Source of the DNA: Sphingobium sp. | GTDB taxonomy: Bacteria > Pseudomonadota > Alphaproteobacteria > Sphingomonadales > Sphingomonadaceae | Assembly: GCF_003248505.1 (NCBI RefSeq) | Contig: NZ_QFOA01000005.1 | Location: 79,896 to 143,895 of the forward strand | Length of the DNA stretch: 64,000 bases | Direction: 5' to 3' | In this document: positions 1 to 8,233 of the stretch, in pieces | Position numbering within the stretch: position 1 is the stretch's first letter | Layout: every line of letters starts with the position of its first letter | Notes under the pieces: generated by a model | Told to the model about the DNA's origin: nothing | What the model saw: the letters and a program-made list of their open reading frames with translations, nothing else | Databases searched by the model: none | Translations under genes and position numbers: made by a program

Positions 1-216
1 GAGTCCGGCGACCTGCGGACGCACTTCCGACATCATGGTGGATACGGTGCGCCCCGGCAGTTCGGTCGACACTGTCGCATTCTGGGCGGTCAGCGTCACC
101 ACGCCCACCTCGACCGGCCCCTTTTGCGGCGGTTTTTTCTCGCCGCACCCGGCGATCAGAATGCTGAGGACCAGGGGTGCGACACGAAGCGACGAAAGCA
201 TGGATGGCACGGGCAT
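1..216 (-). CDS. RND efflux periplasmic adaptor, N-terminus only
   Basis: Partial gene running off the left edge on the minus strand; only about 72 N-terminal residues are visible. The peptide has a hydrophobic signal ending in a lipobox (LILIAGCGEKK-like: ILIAGC), then a basic linker and the segment VSTELPGRT followed by SEVRPQVAGL. This is the conserved opening of AcrA/MexA-type membrane fusion proteins, which link an inner-membrane RND pump to an outer-membrane channel. It is therefore probably a lipoprotein anchored in the inner membrane. Two in-frame ATGs are possible, at 216 and 201; neither has a strong ribosome site. It diverges from a two-component system across a 271-base region, which suggests that system controls the pump. 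The pump gene itself should lie beyond the window. Confidence 0.8.
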   Translation of the reverse strand, partial: MPVPSMLSSLRVAPLVLSILIAGCGEKKPPQKGPVEVGVVTLTAQNATVSTELPGRTVSTMMSEVRPQVAGL

Positions 217-487
217 GTCTCTGTGCAAGGTCTTGGCGGAACCAGCGGGAGCCTTACGCCACGCCCCCGCCCGACCGGGGGGCAAGGGCAGGACGTAAAG
301 CGTGCGCAAGCGCTCCGGCTGGCGTCGGCGGGGGCCACCGACAGGCATGTTCCTTTCCGCTTTTGCCTGTTACAGGAAAGTGCGATTTGTCATCGGATTG
401 TCGTAAAGCTCTATCGGCGAGTATCGCTTTGTATCACCCTGTAACATCAGGCCGCTCGGGACAGACTTTGCCGCGGATCGACGATAG
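217..487. promoter_or_regulatory. divergent promoter region of efflux adaptor and two-component system, with phased repeats
   Basis: No gene is seen in these 271 bases. Three six-base direct repeats, AGTATC (420-425), TGTATC (430-435) and TGTAAC (440-445), start exactly 10 bases apart, about 43 bases before the response-regulator start. Tandem half-sites one helical turn apart are the usual binding layout of OmpR/PhoB-type regulators. A further palindrome, CCTGTTACAGG, lies at 366-376 and contains the related TGTTAC. The assignment to the adjacent regulator is inference. Confidence 0.5.
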
Positions 488-1222
488 ATGAAGCATATGT
501 CAGACTCCGGCCCCGGCGGCAGGGCGACCGTCATGGTCGTCGATGACGATGCCGACATCCGCAGCCTCATCGTGGGCCAATTGCAGCAGGAGAATTATCG
601 CCTGCTCAGCGCCGCCAATCTGGGCGAATTGCGCCGCGCGTTGCAGGACGAACCCATCGATCTCATCGTGCTGGACCTCAACCTGCCCGATGGCGACGGG
701 CTGTCGCTTTGCCGGGAATTGCGGGCCGAGGGATCGCCGGTGCAGATCATCATGGTGACGGCGCGGGGCAGCGCAGTGGACCGGGTGCTCGGCCTTGAGC
801 TGGGCGCGGACGATTATCTGACCAAGCCATTCGAGCCGCGCGAACTGTTGGTGCGCATCCGCAATCTGTTGCGCCGGGCAAAAGGCGAAGGCACCCGTCC
901 GACAGCGGCGCGTTACGCTCATGTCGGTCGGTGGCGGCTCGACCTTCAGCAACGGCGGCTGGTGGCGCCCGACGACCGGCTTGTGATGCTGTCGTCCGCT
1001 GAATTCCGGCTGCTCAGCCGTTTCATCGACGAACCCAATGTCGTGCTCGCCCGCGAAGTGCTGTTGCCCGAACGCAAAGCGACCGCTGCCTTCGACCGTT
1101 CGATCGATCTTCAGGTCAGCCGTCTTCGGCAGAAGCTCGCCGCCATAGCGGGCGGCGACGAACTCATCCTGACGGTACGCGGCGAAGGCTATGTTCTCGC
1201 CTGCGAGGTCGATTATTCATGA
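488..1222 (+). CDS. OmpR-family response regulator
   Basis: DNA-binding half of a two-component system, 244 residues. The receiver domain (about residues 14-125) has the acidic pair in VVDDDADI, the phosphoacceptor Asp63 in LDLNLPDGD and Lys113 in YLTKPFEP. The C-terminal half (about 145-240) is a winged helix typical of OmpR/PhoB, ending in a GEGYVL hairpin. The stop codon overlaps the ATG of the kinase gene (ATGA), so the two are translationally coupled. It diverges from an RND adaptor gene and probably controls it. An alternative start is the in-frame ATG at 497. The stimulus cannot be told from sequence. Confidence 0.93.
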   Translation: MKHMSDSGPGGRATVMVVDDDADIRSLIVGQLQQENYRLLSAANLGELRRALQDEPIDLIVLDLNLPDGDGLSLCRELRAEGSPVQIIMVTARGSAVDRVLGLELGADDYLTKPFEPRELLVRIRNLLRRAKGEGTRPTAARYAHVGRWRLDLQQRRLVAPDDRLVMLSSAEFRLLSRFIDEPNVVLAREVLLPERKATAAFDRSIDLQVSRLRQKLAAIAGGDELILTVRGEGYVLACEVDYS

Positions 1223-2577
1223 TCCCCCCGCTGCGGCGCGCACGCGCCTTCTTCGGGACCATGGCGGGCCAGATTTTCGTCACGCTGACGCTGGGTATGT
1301 CGGTCGCGGCGATCGTGGCGCTGCTGGTGGCGGAGCAGACCCGCCAGCACGACTTCGAGCGGGTGCGCCGGCAACGCGTCCTTGCCAGCGCCACCGACAT
1401 CGCGGCGCGGATGCGGCGCGATCCCGCTAAGGTCGAGCAGATGATGGCCGATCATAACATCGTCGGTGCCTATCCCGCGCCCGAGGGCGTGGCGCTGAGC
1501 GAGTCGGACGGGGATCTGGAACAGGCATTGCGAGCAAGGCTGGGTCCGCAGTCGCAGCCCGAGGCGGCGCAGGTCCCGATGGGCCTGTGCTTTCCCGACC
1601 GCAGCAGGCAACTGGCGGCGGGCCTGGTCGATGCGCCGCGCCCGGATTGCTGGGTCGTGCGCTATGTCGACCGGCGCGGCGAGCATCGCGCCATGGCGCT
1701 GACCTTCCCGCGGATCGCCAAGCCACCCAGCACCGTGTTCAATCCGCTCTACCTTCTCGTCATCGTTGCGGCGTCAGCGGGGCTTGCCATCCTCGTGGCA
1801 CGGTCGGTCGCGCGTCCGCTGCGCCGGCTGGAGCGCGCGGCGGAGGCCTTTTCCCTCTCGCTCGATCCGGAGGAAATTCCAGAGCGGGGGCCGGAGGAAG
1901 TCCGCGCGGCGCTGTCCACCTTCAACCTCATGCAGCGGCGCGCGCGAGCGGGCTTTGCCGAGCGCACCCAGTTGCTCGCCGCGATCAGCCACGATCTCCA
2001 GACCCCCCTCACCCGCCTTCGATTGCGGCTGGAACTGGTCGAGAATCCCGAGCTGCGCGATCGGCTTCTGGCCGATCATCAGGCGATGCTGACCCTGGTG
2101 CGCGAAGGGCTGGACCTGGCGAGCAGCACGGAATCGCGGGAGGATTGGTCGGTCATCGACATCGACTCCCTGCTCATGAGCATGGCCGAAGACGCGCAGG
2201 ATCTGGACCAGCCGGTGCGGTTCGCGGGCGGTTGCGGCGGGACGGTGCGGGTCAAGCCCAATGCGCTGATGCGGTGTATCGGCAACCTCGTCGACAATGC
2301 CGTCAAATATGGCGGATCGGCGCAGATCAGCTGCGCGCGATCCGGGGGGCGGCTGCTGATCCAGGTTTGCGACGCAGGGCCGGGCATTCCGCCCGAACAG
2401 ATCGAACAGATGTTCGAGCCGTTCACGCGGGGCACGGAAGGGCAGCCGGGCGGGCGGCACGGAACCGGCATCGGCCTCACCATCGCGCGCGCGCTGGCGA
2501 TGAGTTTCGAGGCGTCGGTGCGGCTGCGCAACGGCGAGGACAAGGGCCTTGTCGCGACTATCGACATGAAGGCATGA
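1219..2577 (+). CDS. sensor histidine kinase, EnvZ-like layout
   Basis: Membrane sensor kinase of 452 residues, partner of the upstream OmpR-type regulator by a 4-base overlap. Order of parts: a membrane segment at about 18-39, a periplasmic loop of about 135 residues with two cysteines (LCFPD and DCWVV), a second membrane segment at about 176-196, a HAMP region, a dimerisation domain with His258 in AAISHDLQTPLTRL, and an ATPase domain with the N box NLVDNAVKYGG, a GPGIP box and the G2 box GTGIGLTIARA. All motifs needed for autophosphorylation are present. The periplasmic loop could sense envelope stress or an efflux substrate, but nothing in it identifies a ligand. Confidence 0.92.
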   Translation: MIPPLRRARAFFGTMAGQIFVTLTLGMSVAAIVALLVAEQTRQHDFERVRRQRVLASATDIAARMRRDPAKVEQMMADHNIVGAYPAPEGVALSESDGDLEQALRARLGPQSQPEAAQVPMGLCFPDRSRQLAAGLVDAPRPDCWVVRYVDRRGEHRAMALTFPRIAKPPSTVFNPLYLLVIVAASAGLAILVARSVARPLRRLERAAEAFSLSLDPEEIPERGPEEVRAALSTFNLMQRRARAGFAERTQLLAAISHDLQTPLTRLRLRLELVENPELRDRLLADHQAMLTLVREGLDLASSTESREDWSVIDIDSLLMSMAEDAQDLDQPVRFAGGCGGTVRVKPNALMRCIGNLVDNAVKYGGSAQISCARSGGRLLIQVCDAGPGIPPEQIEQMFEPFTRGTEGQPGGRHGTGIGLTIARALAMSFEASVRLRNGEDKGLVATIDMKA

Positions 2578-2639
2578 CCGACTAACGCGACAACGATGTA
2601 GACAGCTGAACATGTTTTTACGCGATGCGGCTTCCAGCG

Positions 2640-3101
2640 TCAGGGTTTAGCGTCGGTGGAGAGCGCAAGGGTCGCCGCGTCGATGCGGCCCAGCATGTCG
2701 CGGAGCTGGCGGATTTCTGTCGGGGAAAGGGACGCGATGACCTGCGCCTCCAGGCGTAGCGCTTCGGGCGCGATGCGGTCGAACAGCGACCTGCCCGCAG
2801 GCGAGAGCCGCAGACGAAGCGCGCGGCGATCCTGTCCGCTCGCTGCCCGATCGAGCAGCCCCTTGCCCGCCAGCGCCTTGGCCGCACGGCTGACCATCAC
2901 TTTGTCCATGCGCGTGCGGTCGCCGATGTCCTGTTGCGAGATGCCGGGGCGTTCCGCGACATGGGCCATGACTCGCCATTCCGGGATCGAAAGGTCGAAC
3001 ATCGTACGATAGGCCCTGGCGATGCGTTCGCTCAGCACGCTTGCGGTGTAGGACAAGCGATAGGGGAGAAAGGTGTCCAGCGTCAGCCCATCGTTACTCA
3101 T
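2640..3101 (-). CDS. MarR-family transcriptional regulator
   Basis: Small winged-helix regulator, 153 residues from the ATG at 3101. An in-frame start further out at 3137 is possible but would place it inside the operator arm. The MarR fold is visible: IPEWRVMAHVAERPGISQ for the first helices, RTRMDKVMVSRAAKALAGKG for the recognition helix and the wing sequence DRRALRLRLSPAGR. It lies head to head with hmgA and shares with it an 89-base region holding two near-identical inverted 16-base boxes. It is therefore probably an autoregulated repressor of the homogentisate operon, with homogentisate or another aromatic acid as the likely inducer (inference). Confidence 0.88.
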   Translation of the reverse strand: MSNDGLTLDTFLPYRLSYTASVLSERIARAYRTMFDLSIPEWRVMAHVAERPGISQQDIGDRTRMDKVMVSRAAKALAGKGLLDRAASGQDRRALRLRLSPAGRSLFDRIAPEALRLEAQVIASLSPTEIRQLRDMLGRIDAATLALSTDAKP

Positions 3102-3110
3102 ACCGAAAAA

Positions 3111-3170
3111 CGTAACATTTGACACCATTTGCGGCAAGGTTCATGACTGCGTAAGGTTTCAAATGTAACG
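3111..3170. promoter_or_regulatory. paired operator between MarR gene and hmgA
   Basis: CGTAACATTTGACACC on the plus strand at 3111-3126 recurs as CGTTACATTTGAAACC on the minus strand at 3170-3155. The two 16-base boxes match at 14 positions, face each other and are separated by 28 bases. One arm ends 9 bases before the MarR start codon and the other ends 20 bases before the hmgA ATG, so a bound repressor could block both genes. Confidence 0.65.
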
Positions 3171-3190
3171 ATTTGCTCCGGGAGACGGCG

Positions 3191-4477
3191 ATGGAGAGGC
3201 TATCTTACCTGACGGGATTTGGTGGCCATTTTTCGACCGAAGCGGTCGAGGGCGCCTTGCCGATCGGGCGCAATTCGCCGCAACGTCCGCCATTCGGACT
3301 TTATGCAGAGCAGCTTTCCGGCACCGCTTTCACTGCTCCCCGGCACGAAAATCGCCGGAGCTGGCTCTACCGCATGCGGCCCGCAGCCCAGCATGACCGG
3401 TTCGAGCGCTACGAAGGCAATGCTTTGTTCGGGCAATCCTTCTCCGACGATCCCCTGCCCCCCAACAGAATGCGGTGGAACCCGTTAGAGGAGAGTGCGA
3501 ACGGGGCGGACTGGCTCGATTCGATGCGGACCATGATGGGCAATGGCTCGGCCGAACGGATGGAGGGCGTTGCGGTTCACCTCTATGCCGCCGACCGGGA
3601 CATGATCGATCGCGTCTTCTGCAACGCCGACGGCGAATTGCTGTTCGTGCCGCAGCAGGGCAGCATCATGCTGGAGACGGAGTTGGGGCGGCTGGCGGTC
3701 CCGCCCGGCCATGTCGCAGCGGTGCCGAGGGGCGTGCGGTTTCGCGTGCTGCTGCCCGAAGGAAGCGCGAAGGGGTATGTCGCGGAAAATCACGGCGCGC
3801 TGTTCCGCCTGCCCGACCTAGGACCGATCGGATCGAACGGCCTTGCCAACCCGCGCGATTTCGAAACGCCGGTCGCCTGGTTCGAGGATCGCGATGCACC
3901 GACGCAGGTCGTGCAGAAGTTCCTCGGCCGGTTGTGGCACGTGACGCTGGACCACTCGCCGCTCGATGTTGTCGCATGGCATGGGAACCTTGCCCCCTAT
4001 CGTTACGACCTGTCGCGGTTCAACACGATGAATACCGTCAGCTACGATCATCCCGACCCGTCGATCTTCACCGTGCTCACATCCCCTTCGGAAAGCCCCG
4101 GTCGCGCCAACGCCGATTTCGTGATCTTTCCGCCGCGCTGGATGGTGGCGGAGGATACGTTCCGCCCGCCCTGGTTCCACCGCAACGTCATGAGCGAGGC
4201 GATGGGCCTGATCCACGGGGCCTATGACGCCAAGGCTGAGGGGTTCGTGCCCGGCGGGCTCAGCCTCCACAATCTGATGGCGGGACACGGGCCGGACCGG
4301 GCGACATGGGAAACGGCAAGCCGCGCGGACCTGAAACCGCACCGGATCGACGCGACGATGGCGTTCATGGTCGAAAGCTGCTGGCCATACCGGCTGACGC
4401 CCCATGCCCTGAGCTGTGCGCAGGGCAATTACGACAATGTGTGGAACGGATTTACCAAGGCGGAGCTGCCCCGATGA
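3191..4477 (+). CDS. hmgA: homogentisate 1,2-dioxygenase
   Basis: Non-haem iron enzyme that opens the ring of homogentisate to maleylacetoacetate in tyrosine and phenylalanine breakdown; cytoplasmic. It has 428 residues, close to the usual length. Aligning by spacing with the human enzyme gives the iron ligands His330 and Glu336 in WFHRNVMSEAMG and His366 in MAGHGPD. The N-terminus LSYLTGFGGHFSTEA and the segment GLYAEQLSGTAFTAPR are family hallmarks. I chose the ATG at 3191, seven bases after GGGAGACGG, over an upstream TTG at 3173. Its stop overlaps the fahA start (ATGA). The preceding and middle pathway genes (hppD, maiA) are not in this window. Confidence 0.96.
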   Translation: MERLSYLTGFGGHFSTEAVEGALPIGRNSPQRPPFGLYAEQLSGTAFTAPRHENRRSWLYRMRPAAQHDRFERYEGNALFGQSFSDDPLPPNRMRWNPLEESANGADWLDSMRTMMGNGSAERMEGVAVHLYAADRDMIDRVFCNADGELLFVPQQGSIMLETELGRLAVPPGHVAAVPRGVRFRVLLPEGSAKGYVAENHGALFRLPDLGPIGSNGLANPRDFETPVAWFEDRDAPTQVVQKFLGRLWHVTLDHSPLDVVAWHGNLAPYRYDLSRFNTMNTVSYDHPDPSIFTVLTSPSESPGRANADFVIFPPRWMVAEDTFRPPWFHRNVMSEAMGLIHGAYDAKAEGFVPGGLSLHNLMAGHGPDRATWETASRADLKPHRIDATMAFMVESCWPYRLTPHALSCAQGNYDNVWNGFTKAELPR

Positions 4478-5760
4478 CGACGACGATCGACGAAACCCAC
4501 GACCCCGCCCGGCAAAGCTGGGTCGAGAGCGCCCGGGGCCATGCGGACTTTCCGATCCAGAACCTGCCGTTCGGGATTTTCGCGCCCGCAGGGGGCGACA
4601 GGCGGGTCGGCGTCGCCATCGGCGATGCGATCCTCGACCTTCGCGCCATGGCGGACCGGCTGCCGGAGGATGTCGCGCAGGCGGTCGGATCGGACAGCCT
4701 GAACGCCCTGTTCGCTTTGCCCGCCAGCACCCGCCGGGCATTGCGGCGGCGAGTGTCGGAGTTGCTCAGCCGGGAGGAGCATCGTGACGCGGTCGCCCCG
4801 CATCTGCATGAGGCGGGGTCCTGCACGCTGCACATGCCCGCCAGGATCGGCGATTATACCGACTTCTATGTCGGCATCCATCATGCGCAGAATATCGGGT
4901 CGATGCTGCGGCCCGACAATCCGTTGCTCCCCAACTATAAATGGGTGCCGATCGGCTATCACGGTCGGGCTTCTTCGATACGGATCACGGACGAACCGGT
5001 GCGCCGCCCCAAGGGGCAGATCAAGCCGCCGGAGCAGGATGCGCCGGTCTTTGCCCCAACCCGGAGGCTCGATTTCGAGCTGGAGATGGGTTTGTGGATC
5101 GGACAGGGCAATGCGCTCGGCGAAGCCATCGGGATCGATGAGGCGGGCGAGCATATCGCAGGCTTCTGTCTGCTCAACGACTGGTCGGCGCGCGACATGC
5201 AGGCGTGGGAATATCAACCGCTCGGCCCGTTCCTGGCCAAGAGTTTCCATTCGACCATCTCGCCCTGGGTCGTGACGGCAGAAGCGCTGGCGCCGTTTCG
5301 CGCGGCGCAGGCGGTGCGGGCGGAAGGCGATCCCCGCCCGCTCGACTATCTGTGGGACGAGGCCGATCAGGCGGCGGGCGCCCTCGACATCGAGCTCGAA
5401 GTGCATCTGTCGTCGCGGGCGATGCGGGAAGCGGACATGGCCCCGCATCGGATCGGCCATGGTACGGCGCGGTCGATGTATTGGACCCCCGCGCAGATCG
5501 TGACGCATCACGCCTCCAACGGATGCAACCTCCAGCCCGGCGACCTGTTGGGGACCGGCACGATATCGGGAACGACGCAGGACAGTTGCGGCAGCCTGTT
5601 CGAAATGAGCCGGGGCGGGAAGACGCCGGTCGTGCTGCCGGACGGGGAAAGCCGCTCGTTCCTCGAGGATGGCGACGAGGTGACATTGTCCGCCCGGGCG
5701 CGGGCGGAGGGCTTCGTATCCATCGGCTTCAGCCTTTGCCGGGGGCGGATCATGGGCTGA
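4474..5760 (+). CDS. fahA: fumarylacetoacetase
   Basis: Hydrolyses fumarylacetoacetate to fumarate and acetoacetate, the last step of tyrosine breakdown. The protein has 428 residues. By spacing with the mammalian enzyme, the metal ligands are Asp130 (YTDFY), Glu202 and Glu204 (LDFELEMG) and Asp236 (LLNDWSARD), and the catalytic histidine is His137 in GIHHAQN. The family signature KWVPIGYHGRASSI is intact. Its ATG overlaps the hmgA stop, so the two are coupled. There is no maleylacetoacetate isomerase gene beside it; the isomerase must be elsewhere or the step glutathione-driven without it. A hairpin with a T run at 5919 may end the operon. Confidence 0.96.
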   Translation: MTTTIDETHDPARQSWVESARGHADFPIQNLPFGIFAPAGGDRRVGVAIGDAILDLRAMADRLPEDVAQAVGSDSLNALFALPASTRRALRRRVSELLSREEHRDAVAPHLHEAGSCTLHMPARIGDYTDFYVGIHHAQNIGSMLRPDNPLLPNYKWVPIGYHGRASSIRITDEPVRRPKGQIKPPEQDAPVFAPTRRLDFELEMGLWIGQGNALGEAIGIDEAGEHIAGFCLLNDWSARDMQAWEYQPLGPFLAKSFHSTISPWVVTAEALAPFRAAQAVRAEGDPRPLDYLWDEADQAAGALDIELEVHLSSRAMREADMAPHRIGHGTARSMYWTPAQIVTHHASNGCNLQPGDLLGTGTISGTTQDSCGSLFEMSRGGKTPVVLPDGESRSFLEDGDEVTLSARARAEGFVSIGFSLCRGRIMG

Positions 5761-5906
5761 TGCACCCGGCGGGCGATATCGAGACAGCGAAGGATACAGT
5801 TACGCACCGTTTGCGCGTACCTCGGCAGCCGGCGGATACGATAGTCTGCGACATATCGTGACACGGCCTTCCCCAAAGCGGGATCGGCAATCGCACGGTG
5901 CGGGAT

Positions 5907-6059
5907 TCAGTCGCGCCGGGCGGTTGCCGCCTTTTGATGATCGTGCCGTGACAATGGGCAGATGAGGCTATTCAGGCGCGTTTCATTCTGAACGCCCGAT
6001 GCCAGCATCGCGCACAGCCAGTCCAGACACCTTGCCAGTAACAGCATGGTCCTCTCCAT
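5907..6059 (-). CDS. possible small ORF of 50 codons, unknown
   Basis: A minus-strand frame beginning MERTMLLLARCLDWLCAM, with AGGAGA five bases before the first ATG and GAGAGG before the second (at 6047). The N-terminal part is hydrophobic with two cysteines; the C-terminus is basic (KAATARRD). It lies downstream of the sulfur operon on the same strand and overlaps a likely terminator of the opposite strand. I do not recognise it. The good ribosome site is the main support, and codon use is not clearly coding, so it may be spurious. Confidence 0.2.
   Translation of the reverse strand: MERTMLLLARCLDWLCAMLASGVQNETRLNSLICPLSRHDHQKAATARRD
5919..5935 (+). terminator. likely Rho-independent terminator of hmgA-fahA
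   Basis: GGCGG (5919-5923), loop TTG, CCGCC (5927-5931), then TTTT (5932-5935). It lies about 160 bases after the fahA stop. The stem is short (5 bp) but all G-C. Confidence 0.4.
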
Positions 6060-6143
6060 TTTCTCCTGTCCGTGAATTTATCACAGGCGCTTCGAGAGAA
6101 AAGACGGATTCGTCGTGCCCGCGAAAATGATACGGGACGGTAC

Positions 6144-6163
6144 GGAGACGCCGTTGCGCCTCC
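6144..6163 (-). terminator. stem-loop just after the sulfur operon's last gene
   Basis: GGAGACGC and GCGCCTCC pair around a CGTT loop (one wobble pair), starting three bases beyond the minus-strand stop at 6167. There is no T run directly after it on the minus strand, so it may be an mRNA 3'-end stabiliser rather than a true terminator. Confidence 0.3.
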
Positions 6164-6166
6164 CCG

Positions 6167-6817
6167 TCAGGCAAGGCGCGCAACGATGGTTTCGGCTTCG
6201 GGCCGGTCGAGCCAGTCGGGGCTGACGTCGATGGAACGCACGACGCGGCCCTTGCCCACATGGAGCACGGTGGGTTGAGGCAGCAGCCATGTGCCGGTGC
6301 CGGTCACCTCGCCGATCCAGCCCGCGGGCGGGGGCGACGGTGTGTCGTCGGGTTCGAAAGCGATGCCGATGTGTCGTGCGAGGAGATTGTCGGTGTCGGT
6401 CGCGACGGGAAAAGGCAGCCGGTGGCGGTGCTTGATTGCCGCCAGCGCATCGGGCTGCTGCGGGCTGAGCGCGACGAGCGGAATGTTGCGTTCGGCAAGA
6501 TCGGGATAGAGCGCTTCGGCATAATAAGGCAGCGCGATGTTGCAGGCGGGGCATCCGGCAAAGCGGAAGAAGATGAAAAGCGCCGACCCGTTGGCGGTCA
6601 GGCCGCCGATCGACAGGTCGCCGCCGTCGACTTCCGGAAAATGAAAGTCGGGCAGGCTGTCCCCTGGCTGCGCCACGGCGGCGGGATCGAACCGGTCGAG
6701 CAGCAGGCGGCGCTGCCGTGCATTGCCTTCGAGCTGAGCTGTCGACCATGTCCGGTCGCGCTCTGCCTGAAGTGCGGCGTATCGGGTGCTCAGGGGCTGG
6801 GTCAATAGGGTCGCCAT
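6167..6817 (-). CDS. peroxiredoxin-like (AhpC/TSA) protein
   Basis: Thioredoxin-fold protein of 216 residues. After an N-terminal helical stretch (about 1-45), the AhpC/TSA domain starts at PGDSLPDFHFPEVDG. It carries a CxxC site, Cys89 and Cys92, in FRFAGCPACNIALPYY, a layout of the redoxin-like group in which two close cysteines form a disulfide. It likely reduces peroxides or disulfides in the cytoplasm; no signal peptide is seen. It is the last gene of the eleven-gene sulfur operon and has the ribosome site AAGGAG before its ATG. A role in coping with peroxide released by the flavin monooxygenases of the operon is plausible but unproven. Confidence 0.82.
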   Translation of the reverse strand: MATLLTQPLSTRYAALQAERDRTWSTAQLEGNARQRRLLLDRFDPAAVAQPGDSLPDFHFPEVDGGDLSIGGLTANGSALFIFFRFAGCPACNIALPYYAEALYPDLAERNIPLVALSPQQPDALAAIKHRHRLPFPVATDTDNLLARHIGIAFEPDDTPSPPPAGWIGEVTGTGTWLLPQPTVLHVGKGRVVRSIDVSPDWLDRPEAETIVARLA

Positions 6818-6873
6818 CGTAGTCTCCTTGCGGTCGGGCTGGCGTCGCCGAAGGGCGGCGCATGTTCAAAGGA

Positions 6874-8223
6874 TCAGGCTGCGTCCCGCCGTCCGGCTTC
6901 ATGCGGTGCTCCGCGGGTCGGGATCGGCAGGCCGAGATGCGCGCGCAGCGTGTCGCCTTCATAATCGGTGCGGAACAGGCCGCGTGCCTGGAGGATGGGC
7001 ACCACTTCGGCGACGAAGCGGGTGAACTGCGCGGGATGGCCGAGATGGACGTTGAGCCCGTCGAGCGCCCGCCCTTCGAACCAGCGCTGAATTTCGTCGG
7101 CAACGCTGCGCGCCGATCCGACGAAAGGACTGCCGCGCCCGGCCCGCGCCTGTTCGACCGCCTGGCGCAGGGTCAGGCCCTTTGCCGCCGCATCCTGCGT
7201 GATCCGGCTCGCCTGCGTGAAGAAGCTGCTCCTCGCATGGTCGAGCGCCTTGACAGGGAAAGGCGCGTCGGGATCGTAGCGGCGAAAGTCGTGCCAGCCG
7301 AACGGGCGACCGAATTCGGCCAGCGCCTGATCGAAACTCTGGTCCTGTGCGCGGCAGGCGCGTTCGGTTGCCCTGGCGTCCTCGTCGGTGTCGCCGACAT
7401 AGACGGTAAAACCGGGCAGGATTACGATGTCGTCGGGATCGCGGCCGAGCCGCGCGGCGCGCCCCTTGAGGTCGGCGTAGAAGGCCTGCCCCTGTTCGAA
7501 TGTCGCGGCGTGGGTGAAGATCGCGTCGGCGACCGTCGCGCCAAGGTCGCGGCCCTGGTCGCTGTCGCCCGCCTGGAAGATCACCGGTTCCCCCTGCGGC
7601 GAACGCTGGATGTTGAGCGGGCCTGCCACCTGGAAGAATTCGCCGCGATGGTCGAGCCTGTGCAGCCGGTCGGGATCGAGGAACTGCCCGGTCGCCCGGT
7701 CGCGGACCAGCGCACCATCCTCCCAGCTCGACCAAAGCCCGCGCGCCACGTTCAGAAATTCGGCCGCGCGCCGGTAGCGCGTATCATAGTCGAAATGGTC
7801 CGGCAGGCTGAAATTGCTTGCGGTGCCCGCGTCTCCGCTGGTGACGACATTCCACCCTGCCCGCCCCTTGCTGATGAGATCGAGCGAGGCGAGCCGCCGC
7901 GCGAGGTTGAACGGATCGTTGTACGATGTGGTGAAGGTGCCGACGAGGCCGATACGCTGCGTCGCGACGGCAAGCGCCGACAGGAGGGTGAGCGGTTCCA
8001 GCCGATTGAGATAATGGGGCGGCGAATGGGGCGTGATAAACTGGCTGTCGACGATGAAGACGAGGTCGAACCTGGCCGCTTCGGCCTGGCGGACGATGTC
8101 GATCGTCCAGTCGATGTTGACGCTGGCGTCGAGCGGGATGTCGGGATCGAGCCAGCGATTGCTGTCGCCGGGACCGCCGACGCCGGTGGGCACGAGCCCG
8201 AGCTTGAGCTGCCGCTGGCGCAT
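6874..8223 (-). CDS. LLM flavin monooxygenase, DszA/NtaA/SnaA family
   Basis: FMNH2-dependent monooxygenase of 449 residues in the bacterial luciferase-like fold. Family marks are IVDSQFITPHSPPHYLNRLE near the N-terminus, the segment KGRAGWNVVTSGDAGTASNF, PVIFQAGDSDQGRD in the middle and an FVGSARSVADEIQRWFEGRA helix near the C-terminus. Members oxidise sulfones, nitrilotriacetate or similar and need reduced FMN from a separate reductase; none is encoded nearby. I placed the start at 8223, behind AAGGAG, rather than at 8241. It follows the aldolase gene by 10 bases. In this setting a sulfone or sulfonate substrate is the best guess. Confidence 0.88.
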   Translation of the reverse strand: MRQRQLKLGLVPTGVGGPGDSNRWLDPDIPLDASVNIDWTIDIVRQAEAARFDLVFIVDSQFITPHSPPHYLNRLEPLTLLSALAVATQRIGLVGTFTTSYNDPFNLARRLASLDLISKGRAGWNVVTSGDAGTASNFSLPDHFDYDTRYRRAAEFLNVARGLWSSWEDGALVRDRATGQFLDPDRLHRLDHRGEFFQVAGPLNIQRSPQGEPVIFQAGDSDQGRDLGATVADAIFTHAATFEQGQAFYADLKGRAARLGRDPDDIVILPGFTVYVGDTDEDARATERACRAQDQSFDQALAEFGRPFGWHDFRRYDPDAPFPVKALDHARSSFFTQASRITQDAAAKGLTLRQAVEQARAGRGSPFVGSARSVADEIQRWFEGRALDGLNVHLGHPAQFTRFVAEVVPILQARGLFRTDYEGDTLRAHLGLPIPTRGAPHEAGRRDAA

Positions 8224-8233
8224 GGTCGGCTCC

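Larger units (their letters stand above)
5761..6166. other. 406-base region between the fahA and peroxiredoxin-like genes
   Basis: The hmgA-fahA operon and the sulfur operon converge here. The region holds a terminator-like hairpin for the plus strand (5919-5935), a weak 50-codon minus-strand reading frame (5907-6059) and a stem-loop directly after the peroxiredoxin-like stop (6144-6163). Nothing else is recognisable. Confidence 0.6.
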
